The notes: a model not told the origin generated them from the letters alone. Counted from the first letter of the stretch, positions 44,927 through 53,559 are shown. The stretch is DNA of 64,000 bases from JAUIAI01 sp045106815 (GCA_045106815.1 JBGCFG010000010.1:1-64000), one strand, 5' to 3'. Program-made: numbers and translations.

Positions 44927-45682
44927 ATGACAAGCCTGCAGTTATTTCATTTATTGGTCGCCGGACACATCGCAACCGGCGCCATCGGCTTGGTTGCTTT
45001 CTGGGTGCCTGTCGCATCGGTCAAAGGAAGCCAGCGCCATCGCTGGTGGGGCCGGCTGTTCGTTCGCACGATGCTCTGCACTGGTGTGTTCGCCATCGCG
45101 ATTAGTCTGGTCACGCTAGTCGACCCGGTCGGCACCCATCCCAAGTTGCTTAACCATCCTGAACTATCAGACCCGCTCGTCATCAGCGCCATCTTTGGCT
45201 GGATGATGCTTTACCTCGCGGTGCTCACAATCAACCTTGCATGGTATGGCGATCAGTGCATTAAATTGAAGCGCCAACACAGCCAGCACAAAGCCTGGTA
45301 CAACCTTATGCTGCAAGGCGTGCTCTTCATAGCAGCGCTCAATTGCGTATGGATTGGCTGGCAGATTGGACAGCCGCTCATGTTGGGCATCTCGGTTATT
45401 GGCTTTGCTACAGTGGCGACAAATCTTAGGTTCATGCTGACCGCGCACCCCTCACGCCATGCTTGGCAACTTGAGCACATCAAAGGCTTAGTCGGCGCCG
45501 GCATTTCGGTCTACACAGCCTTCTTTGCCTTTGGCGCGGTGCGTTATTTTCCTGACCTGGCTCTCTATCCAGGCTACTGGGCCATACCGTTGGTAGTCGG
45601 ACTGGCACTCATTCTCTGGCATTGGAGAATCGTCATCAAACGAGCGGCCGGTTCACCAGTCCAGCAGCAGGCCGCTTCTTGA
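44927..45682 (+). CDS. Multi-pass membrane protein, DUF2306-like
   Basis: About seven hydrophobic segments fill 251 residues. The early HRWWGRLFVRTML stretch resembles DUF2306-type membrane proteins, where 'HR..GR.Y' follows the second helix; conserved His in HLLVAGHI could bind haem, but this is a guess. The start is uncertain: ATG 44927 is used, while an in-frame GTG at 44900 has a slightly better-placed AGG. Its TGA overlaps the TTG start of the CrtD-like gene (TTGA), so the two are probably co-expressed. Confidence 0.65.
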   Translation: MTSLQLFHLLVAGHIATGAIGLVAFWVPVASVKGSQRHRWWGRLFVRTMLCTGVFAIAISLVTLVDPVGTHPKLLNHPELSDPLVISAIFGWMMLYLAVLTINLAWYGDQCIKLKRQHSQHKAWYNLMLQGVLFIAALNCVWIGWQIGQPLMLGISVIGFATVATNLRFMLTAHPSRHAWQLEHIKGLVGAGISVYTAFFAFGAVRYFPDLALYPGYWAIPLVVGLALILWHWRIVIKRAAGSPVQQQAAS

Positions 45683-47172
45683 AGGCTCAGCCGAGCGTTG
45701 TCGTCGTAGGCGCAGGCATGGGCGGTTTAAGCGCCGCCATAGACTTGAGCCGGCAGGGCGCGCACGTGACAGTCATCGACAAAGCCAGCGCGCCCGGCGG
45801 CAAGATGCGTCAGGTCGATGCCAACGGCGAACCAGTCGATGCCGGCCCGACTGTCTTTACCATGCGCTGGATTTTCGAAGGCTTGTTTCGTGACGCGGGC
45901 ACGAGCGTTGCTGACGAGGTGGCACTGGCTGAAGCACAACTGCTTGCCCGACACGCCTGGACCACTGGCGGATCATTGGACCTATTTGCCGACATTGACG
46001 CCTCGGTCGAGGCAATTGCCGAGTTCTCCAACCGCCGCGAGGCTGACGCTTATCGCAAATTCTGCGCCGATAGCGCAGACATTTTTTCGACATTGAAAGA
46101 TTCATTCATTGCAGCCCAACGCCCAAGCATGATGGGCTTGGTGTCACGCGTGGGCCTACGCAAGATCAATGCGCTTTTGCGCACGCGGCCCACCCAGACG
46201 ATGTGGTCCGCCTTAAACGGCTACTTTAAAGATCCAAGACTCGTTCAACTATTTGGGCGCTATGCAACCTATTGTGGCTCCTCGCCGTTGTCAGCACCTG
46301 CCACGCTGATGTTGATCGCCCATGTCGAGCAAGACGGCGTTTGGCTGCTTCGAGACGGCATGCATTCTTTAGCGCGCGCGATGCAACGCATTGGCGAGCG
46401 CCACAGCGCGCAGTTCCGCTATGGCGAAGCGGTTTCTGAAATTACAGCAAGCGACGGGCGGGCTACTGGCGTCATCCTGGCCAGTGGCGAACACCTCGAG
46501 GCGGACGCGGTGGTCTTCAATGGTGACACCCATGCACTGGCTAGCGGACTATTGGGTAATGCGGTGCAGGCTGCCGTACCCGCAACGCCCCGTGCGAAAC
46601 GATCACTGTCTGCCGTCACCTGGTGTGTTCAGGGAAAAAGCACCGGGCTAGAATTGGCCCATCACAATGTGTTCTTTGCCGAGAACTATCCCAGTGAGTT
46701 TCGCCGTATTTTTGGTGCACGAGAATTGCCGGCAGAGCCAACTGTCTACATTTGCGCACAAGACCGCCATGACGGTCAGACAACACCTACTGACAGTGAA
46801 CGCCTCCTGATTCTGATCAACGCTCCGGCTGACGGTGACGAGACATCATTTTCCAGTGACCACCTAAGCCAGTTGCATGAGCAAATGCAAAGCGTGACTA
46901 ACCGCTGCGGCCTCAACCTCATAACAGATTTACCAACAGGTACAACAACCGCACCAGACGGCTTCAACGAACTGTTCCCTGCTACCGGCGGCGCACTTTA
47001 TGGGCGAGCGAGCCATGGCGCCAATGCAAGCTTTGAAAGGCCAGGGTCTCGAAGTCGGCTGCCGGGCCTGTACCTGGCGGGAGGCTCAGTTCACCCAGGG
47101 GCTGGCGTCCCAATGACCACAATGTCCGGACGCCTCGCGGCCGCCAGCCTGATGCAGGATTGGCAACCCTGA
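45679..47172 (+). CDS. CrtD-like carotenoid desaturase (hydroxyneurosporene desaturase family)
   Basis: The 497-residue FAD enzyme has the dinucleotide loop VVVGAGMGGLSAA at the N-terminus and the phytoene-desaturase C-terminal signature (LYLAGGSVHPGAGVPMTTMSG). The segments DAGPTVFTMRWIFEGLF, LFGRYATYCGSSPLSAPATLMLI and HVEQDGVWLL are those I associate with CrtD, which desaturates 1-hydroxycarotenoids at C3-C4. The start is TTG at 45679, overlapping the previous stop; no good ATG exists before the FAD loop. No crtC hydratase is nearby, so the true substrate may differ. Confidence 0.82.
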   Translation: MKAQPSVVVVGAGMGGLSAAIDLSRQGAHVTVIDKASAPGGKMRQVDANGEPVDAGPTVFTMRWIFEGLFRDAGTSVADEVALAEAQLLARHAWTTGGSLDLFADIDASVEAIAEFSNRREADAYRKFCADSADIFSTLKDSFIAAQRPSMMGLVSRVGLRKINALLRTRPTQTMWSALNGYFKDPRLVQLFGRYATYCGSSPLSAPATLMLIAHVEQDGVWLLRDGMHSLARAMQRIGERHSAQFRYGEAVSEITASDGRATGVILASGEHLEADAVVFNGDTHALASGLLGNAVQAAVPATPRAKRSLSAVTWCVQGKSTGLELAHHNVFFAENYPSEFRRIFGARELPAEPTVYICAQDRHDGQTTPTDSERLLILINAPADGDETSFSSDHLSQLHEQMQSVTNRCGLNLITDLPTGTTTAPDGFNELFPATGGALYGRASHGANASFERPGSRSRLPGLYLAGGSVHPGAGVPMTTMSGRLAAASLMQDWQP

Positions 47173-47207
47173 GCTGGCCGCAACCGGCCGAATCCAGCGA
47201 AGTTGGA

Positions 47208-48806
47208 TCAGTCTGGTCGACTCACGGGAGCCGGCACTAGCTCGTCCAGAATTTTTGCCGAAGACAACACGCCCGGCATCCCTGCCCCAGGATGCGTGCC
47301 TGCACCGACGAGGAACAAGCCCTCGGCTTCTTCTGAGCGGTTGTGCGGACGAAACCAGGCGCTTTGCAAGAGCTTGGGCTCCATAGCAAACGCAGCTCCT
47401 TCCAAAGACATCAGCCGCTCTTTGAAGTCGAACGGCGTCAACATGCGCGAAGTCACGATGGCATCGCCAAGCCCTGGCAACAGCGTTTCTTCGAGGCGCT
47501 TCTGAACGGCGGCACGATAAGGTTCTGCCTGCGCCTGCCAGTCGGTGCCGCTCTTCAGGTTGGGGACTGGCGCGAGCACATAGAATGAATCACATCCTGG
47601 CGGGGCAAGCGACGGGTCGCTGGCTGTGGGTCGGTGCAAGTAAAGACTGAAATCTTTGGCCAGACGTTTGCGCCCAAAGATATCTTTCAACAAGCCCTTG
47701 TACCGAGGCCCAAGCACCATGGTGTGGTGATAAACATCATCAAAGCGCTTGTTCGTGCCGAAGTACCAAACGAAAAGACTCATCGAGTAGTCAGCCCTGG
47801 CTAGTTTCGCATCGGTCCAGCGCTTACGCTTGTGTTCACTTAGAAGCTCACGATAGGTCCAGCCTGCATCAGCGTTGGAAACGACGATGTCAGCGTCTAT
47901 TTGTTCTCCGCCAATCAAGCGTACCCCGCTCGCCTTTCCCTGCTTAATCGTAATTTGCTCAGCCGGTGTGTTGTAGCGAATCTGACCTCCCCGAGCTTCG
48001 AACAAATTCACCATCCCACGGACAAGCGCGCCCGTCCCTCCCATCGCGTAATGAACACCATACTTCGATTCAAGATGCGCGATCAGGCAATAGTAGGCGG
48101 TCGTCGTAAACGGGTTTCCGCCAATCAGGAGCGGATGGAAACTAAACGCGGTTTGAAGCCGCGGATCTTTCAGAAATCCACTGACTCGCTTGAACACAGA
48201 CCAATGCCCACCCAGACGCACCATGTCCGGGGCGGAGCGCAAGGTAAACCCAAGGCTGTGAAACGGTTTGTCCGCCAGGTCTTCAAACGCCACTTTGTAA
48301 ATGCGTTCGCTTAACGCCATGAGCCGCTTGTAGCCTTCGACATCATCAGGGCTGAACCGGCGAATCTCCGCGATCATCGCGTCCCGATCCGACGAGTAGG
48401 AAAAAACTGACCCATCGTCAAAACGGATTTTGTAAAACGGATCAGATGCGCGCAGATCGATATGATCCGACATCTTCTCGCCACATAGCGTCCACAACTC
48501 TTCGAACAAGTAAGGCGCGGTGACGATTGTCGGCCCGGCATCAAAAGTAAAGCCGTCTTGCCGGTAGGTATACGCCCGCCCGCCTGGCCCGTCGAGCTTT
48601 TCAACCATGGTCACGCGGTAGCCGCGAACAATCAGCCGGATAGCCGCCGCGAGACCGCCGATCCCCGCACCGATCACGACAGCATGCTGGGCGTGTTTAT
48701 TCGGGGCAGCGTGCTGCCTGATTTGACGAGGAACCTGGGGGGTTGGCGCCTTAGTGCCAGTCCCGGAGGGCACTGACAGGCTGGGGCTTTGATTATCTGT
48801 CCACAT
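47208..48806 (-). CDS. crtI: CrtI-like phytoene desaturase
   Basis: CrtI-type enzymes introduce double bonds into phytoene to make neurosporene, lycopene or related products. The 532 residues include an FAD loop VVIGAGIGGLAAAIRL, DAGPTIVTAPYLFEELW, FSFHPLLIGGNPFTTTAYYCLI and the end motif LFLVGAGTHPGAGMPGVLSSAK. About 40 extra disordered residues precede the FAD loop. It converges on the CrtD-like gene. Phytoene synthase (crtB) and GGPP synthase (crtE) genes are not in the window. Confidence 0.9.
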   Translation of the reverse strand: MWTDNQSPSLSVPSGTGTKAPTPQVPRQIRQHAAPNKHAQHAVVIGAGIGGLAAAIRLIVRGYRVTMVEKLDGPGGRAYTYRQDGFTFDAGPTIVTAPYLFEELWTLCGEKMSDHIDLRASDPFYKIRFDDGSVFSYSSDRDAMIAEIRRFSPDDVEGYKRLMALSERIYKVAFEDLADKPFHSLGFTLRSAPDMVRLGGHWSVFKRVSGFLKDPRLQTAFSFHPLLIGGNPFTTTAYYCLIAHLESKYGVHYAMGGTGALVRGMVNLFEARGGQIRYNTPAEQITIKQGKASGVRLIGGEQIDADIVVSNADAGWTYRELLSEHKRKRWTDAKLARADYSMSLFVWYFGTNKRFDDVYHHTMVLGPRYKGLLKDIFGRKRLAKDFSLYLHRPTASDPSLAPPGCDSFYVLAPVPNLKSGTDWQAQAEPYRAAVQKRLEETLLPGLGDAIVTSRMLTPFDFKERLMSLEGAAFAMEPKLLQSAWFRPHNRSEEAEGLFLVGAGTHPGAGMPGVLSSAKILDELVPAPVSRPD

Positions 48807-48810
48807 AGCG

Positions 48811-48841
48811 TGACAGTATGTGTGTCAATCTTTACTGTCAA
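48811..48841 (-). promoter_or_regulatory. Putative crtI promoter with repeated TGACA/TGTCA boxes
   Basis: On the minus strand a perfect TTGACA (48836-48841), a 17-bp spacer and TACTGT (48813-48818) precede crtI. The -10 ends only 6 bases before the ATG. TGACA-7 bp-TGTCA (48811-48827) forms an inverted repeat, and a further TGTCA lies at 48836-48840, so a regulator may bind here. Confidence 0.5.
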
Positions 48842-48906
48842 GCCAGATTGACGGACTTCCAGACTTCAGTTGACGGCGTACTTTGGAAATTGCCAGCAAG
48901 CTGCGA

Positions 48907-48969
48907 CAAGTTGAGTCAGGTTGCCAGTTGAATCAAGTTGCTAGCTGAATCAAGTTGCCTTAGATGAAT
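48907..48969. repeat. Imperfect 17-bp tandem repeats next to tRNA-Pro
   Basis: Units caggttgccagttgaat (48917-48933) and caagttgctagctgaat (48934-48950) are followed by a 19-base variant (48951-48969) and preceded by a partial unit (48907-48916). They end directly at the 3' end of the tRNA-Pro gene. Confidence 0.75.
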
Positions 48970-48970
48970 T

Positions 48971-49047
48971 TGGTCGGGACGGAGTGATTCGAACACTCGA
49001 CCCCCTGCACCCCATGCAGGTGCGCTACCAGGCTGCGCTACGCCCCG
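48971..49047 (-). tRNA. tRNA-Pro (anticodon GGG), CCA encoded
   Basis: The minus strand folds as a 77-nt tRNA: acceptor CGGGGCG/CGTCCCG, D-arm GCGCAGCCTGGTAGCGC, anticodon stem CCTGC/GCAGG with loop ATGGGGT (anticodon GGG), T-arm with GTTCGAATC, discriminator A and encoded CCA. Its place after ihfA-merR is conserved in betaproteobacteria. Confidence 0.95.
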
Positions 49048-49121
49048 AACAAGCCCATAAGTATATCAGTGCTTGAAGCCCAAGCTGATGATTTCGATAG
49101 CCACTCAATCTGACCCTGCAA

Positions 49122-49520
49122 TCAATCTTGCAGAACCTTGATTGCGGAAAGCAGGTCTTCCCGAATAGCCGCGAGGTCTTCAGCGTTCACGGTGTGTTCT
49201 ACGGTAGCAGATGAGCCGTCGCCTTCGCCGCCTCGCGCATGACCGGCCCCTTCGCCCAATCGGTTGCGCGCGCCGCTGATGGTGAACCCCTGTTCGTAGA
49301 GAAGCTCACGAATTCTTCGCACCAATAAAACTTCATGATGCTGATAGTAGCGACGATTTCCACGACGCTTCATAGGCCTAAGCTGCGTAAATTCCTGCTC
49401 CCAGTACCGCAACACATGCGGCTTAACGCCGCATAATTCACTCACCTCGCCGATCGTGAAATAGCGCTTTGCGGGAATGGCAGGCAGCGTCACCGCGGCA
49501 TCTGATTTGTTCGCTTGCAT
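49122..49520 (-). CDS. MerR-family transcriptional regulator
   Basis: The 132-residue protein has a MerR helix-turn-helix domain near the N-terminus (YFTIGEVSELCGVKPHVLRYWEQEF, wing RRGNRRYYQHHEV). It then continues as a helix (RRIRELLYEQGFTISGARNRL) and a short tail with no obvious ligand-binding Cys. It belongs to the small MerR-like proteins that always follow ihfA; its targets are not known. It starts 5 bp after the ihfA stop and is followed by tRNA-Pro. Confidence 0.9.
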   Translation of the reverse strand: MQANKSDAAVTLPAIPAKRYFTIGEVSELCGVKPHVLRYWEQEFTQLRPMKRRGNRRYYQHHEVLLVRRIRELLYEQGFTISGARNRLGEGAGHARGGEGDGSSATVEHTVNAEDLAAIREDLLSAIKVLQD

Positions 49521-49525
49521 CGGCG

Positions 49526-49951
49526 TTAGGTAGATGCGTCTATTGACTGCACGGTCTCGCCATTGTCGGGCTCAGCCAGGTCACGGTCTACGGTGCCAGG
49601 CAAAGGCGCAATGGCCTCATCAATCTGGCCCTTCAGCTTCTGACTCGCGTGAAACGTCACGACACGCCGAGCCGAGATGGGAATCTCCTCACCCGTCTTC
49701 GGATTTCGACCTGGCCGCTGCGGTTTGTCACGCAACTGGAAATTGCCAAACCCTGAGAGCTTGACGCTCTCACCGCGCTCGAGAGATTCGCGAATCTCGT
49801 TAAAAAAACGCTCGACCATGTCTTTCGCTTCGCGCTTGTTCAGCCCAACCTGATCGAACAGCATTTCGGCGAGTTCAGCCTTCGTTAGAGTCAGCCCGCC
49901 GGAATCGGCGCCGCTATGGTGAGATGAAGAATGATTGCCTTCCGACGGCAT
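49526..49951 (-). CDS. ihfA: Integration host factor alpha subunit
   Basis: IHF alpha pairs with IhfB to bend DNA by more than 160 degrees and aids replication, recombination and transcription. The 141 residues contain the HU/IHF fold: LTKAELAEMLFDQVGLNKREAKDMVE, LSGFGNFQLRDK and the DNA-intercalating arm GRNPKTGEEIPISARRVVTFHAS. Compared with ~100 residues in E. coli, it has an extra N-terminal Ser/His-rich tail of about 20 residues and an acidic C-terminal tail of about 25. It is 98 bp after pheT. Confidence 0.95.
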   Translation of the reverse strand: MPSEGNHSSSHHSGADSGGLTLTKAELAEMLFDQVGLNKREAKDMVERFFNEIRESLERGESVKLSGFGNFQLRDKPQRPGRNPKTGEEIPISARRVVTFHASQKLKGQIDEAIAPLPGTVDRDLAEPDNGETVQSIDAST

Positions 49952-50049
49952 GCCCAGCCTTTTTTATCGAGTGAAGCGGGCCGGATAGCCCGTACAAATG
50001 GTTTCCACTGACGGTTTCCACTAACCGCAATATTCTTTTAGTGCCATTT

Positions 50050-52464
50050 TTACCGCAAACGCGCAGAGAATTTTGACTGCAGGCCGGCCAAAACCGTCTC
50101 AGTCGCGGCAGCAACCTCTGCCTCCTCCAGCGTGCGGTCAGTATCTTGCATCCAAAGTCTGAAGGCAAGACTTTTTTCTTTATTTTCCAATCCTTTACCG
50201 CGATATTCGTCAAACAACCTGATGTTTTTAATGACGCCGGCTTTTTCGTTTAATTTAGATATTGAACGAATTTCTGCATCTATCTGAGCGGCAGGCACAG
50301 ACTCGTCAATCACAATCGCCAGATCGCGAATAGACGGTGGGTACTTCGATACCGGCTCAAACACAATAGGCTCTCGGCTGAGCAATGGCTCAAGCAAGAG
50401 CTCGAACAACTGCACCCGGTTGTTTAGATCGAGCGACTGCTGAATTTTAGGATGCAACTCTCCAATCCATCCAACCGGTAGCGGCGCCAGTGCTTCTCCG
50501 CGATTGAGCAGAATCTGCGCCGAGCGCCCAGGATGCAGCGCCGGATGTGCCGCAGCCTGAAACATCAGGCGGTTGTCCGGGTCAAGCGATTCGAGGTCAA
50601 GCTTCAGGTCGAAAAAATCAACTGGCCGTTCACGCTCACCCCATTGCTCACCCGCCGCTGAGCCGGTTGCCACCGCAGCGATGCATTCCGGCTGATCGAT
50701 ACCGGCCACCGCCAGGTCACCGCCTGTTTGATTGGCGTTACGCCAAAACACTCGACCGGTTTCGAACAACCTGATTCGCGCAGCTTTTCTATTTTGATTT
50801 GCCAACATCGCGCCCAACATGCCACCCCAAAGTGTGGTTCGCATGACATCCTGGGTCTGCGCAATCGGATTAAGCAAAGCAATCGGATCGTGCTGCCCCA
50901 GTTGACGGTCGAGGTCTCCGTTAACAAAGCTGTAGTTGATCACCTCTTGATATTCGCGGGCCGCAATGGCACGTTTGAGCGACAGTGTCGACCGAACACC
51001 GTGTGGCGCCGGCCGCATGGGCAACGTCGCCAAGGGAGGTCGCAGGGGCAATTCATCATAGCCATGAATGCGCGCAACCTCTTCGACGAGATCTTCTTCG
51101 ATGTTGAGATCGAACCGGTAACTGGGGATCTCTACCGTGACGGCCCCGGCAGACCGAGTCGCCTTGAAACCCAGTCGATCAAAGACGCCAACAATTTCGT
51201 CATCAGGCAGCGCCACGCCGATGAGTTGACGGGCACGATCAAATCGCAGACTTACTTGCGACGACTGAAGCTCGGTCGTCCATTGATCATCAATGGGGCC
51301 CACCTCACCGCCACAAATGTCGACAATCATCCGCGTGATGACTTCAATATGATCGACAGTTAGCGCGGGGTCGACCCCGCGCTCGAAACGATGTGACGCG
51401 TCGGTACTGAAGTTCAGCCTGCGGGCCCGACCGGCAATCGCGTCCGGCCACCAGAATGCAGCTTCAAGATAGATGTCCGTTGTGGCATCTGTCACTGCGG
51501 TGTCGTCGCCACCCATGATGCCGGCCAAGCTCTCAACCTGCTGCTCATCGGATATCACGCCGAAACTCTGATCGAGCGAGATCGTCTGGCCATTCAACAG
51601 TTTGAGCTTTTCATCTGGCCGCCCCCACCGGACAGTCAGACCGCCGTGAATTTTCGCGAGATCAAAAACGTGCGTTGGGCGTCCAAGTTCAAGCATCACA
51701 TAGTTGGATATGTCGACCAGCGGTGAGATAGCTCGCTGGCCGGCGCGCTCAAGCCGGCTCTTGATCCAATCAGGGGTTTGCGCCCTAGCATTGATGCCCC
51801 GGATAATTCGCCCCGAAAAACGACCGCATAGATCAGCAGCCTCAATTTTCACCGGTAATCGATCGTCCAGCGTGACCGGTACAGGCTTGATGTCGGGTAC
51901 GTTCAACGGAGACTTACTCAGAGCAGATACTTCCCGCGCGACGCCAAACACGCTAAGGCAATGTGCCAGGTTCGGCGTGAGCTTCAGCGTCAAGACCATT
52001 TCGTCGAGATCAAGATGATCCCGAATACTGGCACCAATCGGTGCGTCGGGCGATAGTTCAAGCAAACCAGCATGGTCTTCGGAGATACCCAGCTCGCGCG
52101 CAGAACACAACATACCGTTGCTCTTGACGCCCCGCATTTTGACGGGCTTGATTTTAAAACCGCCGGGTAACTCAGCGCCGGGCACCGCACAAGGTACGCG
52201 CATGCCGGCCGCCGCATTGGGCGCGCCGCACACAATTTCCAGCGAGTCATTGGCCCCAACGTTGACCTGACAAACCCTTAGTTTGTCTGCGTCGGGGTGC
52301 GGTGCAATATCAGTGATCTCTGCAACAACTACGCTGGTAAACGCAGGTGCAAACGGCTCGCGCTCTTCTACTTCGAGCCCGGCCATGGTCAGCCGGTTTG
52401 CCAGCTCTTCGCCGGACCAATTCGGTGCGCAAAAACTACGCAACCATTGCTCAGGAATTCTCAT
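50050..52464 (-). CDS. pheT: Phenylalanine-tRNA ligase beta subunit
   Basis: PheT forms the alpha2-beta2 synthetase with PheS and carries tRNA-binding and editing functions. The 804 residues start with the B1/tRNA-binding region (MRIPEQWLRSFC..., LADKLRVCQVNVG-like stretch). They continue with the B3/B4 editing domain and B5 (GYDELPL), and end with the anticodon-like FDX-ACB domain (SKYPPSIRDLAIVID). Length is usual. It starts 3 bp after the pheS stop. Confidence 0.97.
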   Translation of the reverse strand: MRIPEQWLRSFCAPNWSGEELANRLTMAGLEVEEREPFAPAFTSVVVAEITDIAPHPDADKLRVCQVNVGANDSLEIVCGAPNAAAGMRVPCAVPGAELPGGFKIKPVKMRGVKSNGMLCSARELGISEDHAGLLELSPDAPIGASIRDHLDLDEMVLTLKLTPNLAHCLSVFGVAREVSALSKSPLNVPDIKPVPVTLDDRLPVKIEAADLCGRFSGRIIRGINARAQTPDWIKSRLERAGQRAISPLVDISNYVMLELGRPTHVFDLAKIHGGLTVRWGRPDEKLKLLNGQTISLDQSFGVISDEQQVESLAGIMGGDDTAVTDATTDIYLEAAFWWPDAIAGRARRLNFSTDASHRFERGVDPALTVDHIEVITRMIVDICGGEVGPIDDQWTTELQSSQVSLRFDRARQLIGVALPDDEIVGVFDRLGFKATRSAGAVTVEIPSYRFDLNIEEDLVEEVARIHGYDELPLRPPLATLPMRPAPHGVRSTLSLKRAIAAREYQEVINYSFVNGDLDRQLGQHDPIALLNPIAQTQDVMRTTLWGGMLGAMLANQNRKAARIRLFETGRVFWRNANQTGGDLAVAGIDQPECIAAVATGSAAGEQWGERERPVDFFDLKLDLESLDPDNRLMFQAAAHPALHPGRSAQILLNRGEALAPLPVGWIGELHPKIQQSLDLNNRVQLFELLLEPLLSREPIVFEPVSKYPPSIRDLAIVIDESVPAAQIDAEIRSISKLNEKAGVIKNIRLFDEYRGKGLENKEKSLAFRLWMQDTDRTLEEAEVAAATETVLAGLQSKFSARLR

Positions 52465-52467
52465 GAT

Positions 52468-53502
52468 TCAGTCCGCAAACTGCTGCAGGAAGCGCAGGTC
52501 ATTCTCAAAAAACAATCGAAGGTCACCAATGCCATGTCGTAACATCGCCAACCGCTCGATCCCAGAACCAAACGCAAAGCCGGTGAATTCTTCCGGGTCT
52601 AGACCAATGTTGCGAATCACATTCGGGTGCACCTGGCCTGAACCGGAAACCTCCAGCCACTTGCCCGCAAGCGGACCATCGGGAAACCGCATGTCAATCT
52701 CAGCAGATGGTTCCGTAAACGGGAAATATGACGGACGAAAGCGCATCTCGATGTCGTCGCGTTCAAAGAATTGCGCCAGAAAGTCAGCATAGACACTCTT
52801 CAGATCTGACAGGCTGATGTCTTTGTCAACCCAGAGGCCCTCAACCTGATGAAACATCGGCGAGTGAGTCGCATCGGAATCAACCCGGTAAGTTCTTCCG
52901 GGTGCTATGACACGGATCGGCGGCTGATGGGTACGCGCGTAGCGAATCTGCATGGGGCTCGTATGAGTGCGAAGCAGCAGGCCGCCATCTTCACCACGCT
53001 TGTCGCCAATGTCGACATAAAAGGTATCGTGCATGGAACGCGCCGGATGATTCTCTGGCGTGTTGAGCGCCGTGAAATTGAAAAAATCTTCTTCAATTTC
53101 CGGTCCATCCGCAACATCAAATCCGATTGACCGAAAGATCTGCTCTATGCGCTCAATGGTCAGCGTAATAGGATGCAGACCGCCCGCACTTCGGCCCCTA
53201 CCGGGCAACGTGACATCAATGGCTTCTTCCGCAAGCTTGTCGTTAAGCTTGGCTGACTCAAGGGCAGCCGCTCGATCATTGACGAGCGCCTCAATCTGCT
53301 GCTTGACCTGATTGAGCTGCTTGCCTGCCGGCCCACGCTCGGCCGGCGCCAGTTTGCCAAGCGACTTCATGCGAGCCGTAATCGTGCCGTCTCGTCCAAG
53401 AAATTTGGCTTTGGCATTTGCCAGTGCGTGATCATCTTTGCTATCAGCAACTAGAGTTGCCGCTGTCGCAATGAGATCGTCTAAAGATTGCTCGTCAGAC
53501 AA
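52468..53502 (-). CDS. pheS: Phenylalanine-tRNA ligase alpha subunit
   Basis: PheS charges tRNA-Phe. The 344 residues have an N-terminal coiled-coil and a class II catalytic core: motif 1-like region ENHPARSMHDTFY, motif 2 RTHTSPMQIRYAR with FHQVEGLWVD, and motif 3 GFAFGSGIERLAMLRHGI. I chose a TTG start at 53502 because AGGA lies 6 bases before it. The TTG at 53520 falls in the T-tract of the hairpin upstream, so it is a poor start. Confidence 0.95.
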   Translation of the reverse strand: MSDEQSLDDLIATAATLVADSKDDHALANAKAKFLGRDGTITARMKSLGKLAPAERGPAGKQLNQVKQQIEALVNDRAAALESAKLNDKLAEEAIDVTLPGRGRSAGGLHPITLTIERIEQIFRSIGFDVADGPEIEEDFFNFTALNTPENHPARSMHDTFYVDIGDKRGEDGGLLLRTHTSPMQIRYARTHQPPIRVIAPGRTYRVDSDATHSPMFHQVEGLWVDKDISLSDLKSVYADFLAQFFERDDIEMRFRPSYFPFTEPSAEIDMRFPDGPLAGKWLEVSGSGQVHPNVIRNIGLDPEEFTGFAFGSGIERLAMLRHGIGDLRLFFENDLRFLQQFAD

Positions 53503-53518
53503 AATTGTTCCTGTAACC

Positions 53519-53559
53519 AAAAATAAAACGCCGGCCGTCCCTCACGGGAAGCGACCGGC
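53519..53559 (-). terminator. Hairpin with T-tract between rplT and pheS (terminator or attenuator)
   Basis: On the minus strand GCCGGTCG-CT-TCCC and GGGA-CGGCCGGC pair (12 bp with one 2-base bulge, GTGA loop), then GTTTTATTTTT. It lies 20 bases after the rplT stop and just before pheS. E. coli pheST is controlled by an attenuator at this position, but I see no Phe-rich leader peptide in the short gap. Confidence 0.75.

Noticed and set aside
43450..44928. P450 start at the far upstream codon 44928
   Set aside because: It would overlap the start of the divergent membrane gene and adds residues unlike P450 N-termini; ATG 44880 is simpler.
48811..48841. PpsR/CrtJ site (TGT-N12-ACA) ahead of crtI
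   Set aside because: The boxes are TGACA/TGTCA with other spacing and no exact TGT-N12-ACA is present; no photosynthesis genes occur here.
50728..51363. 211-codon plus-strand ORF inside pheT
   Set aside because: Antisense shadow of pheT; no ribosome-binding site or domain.
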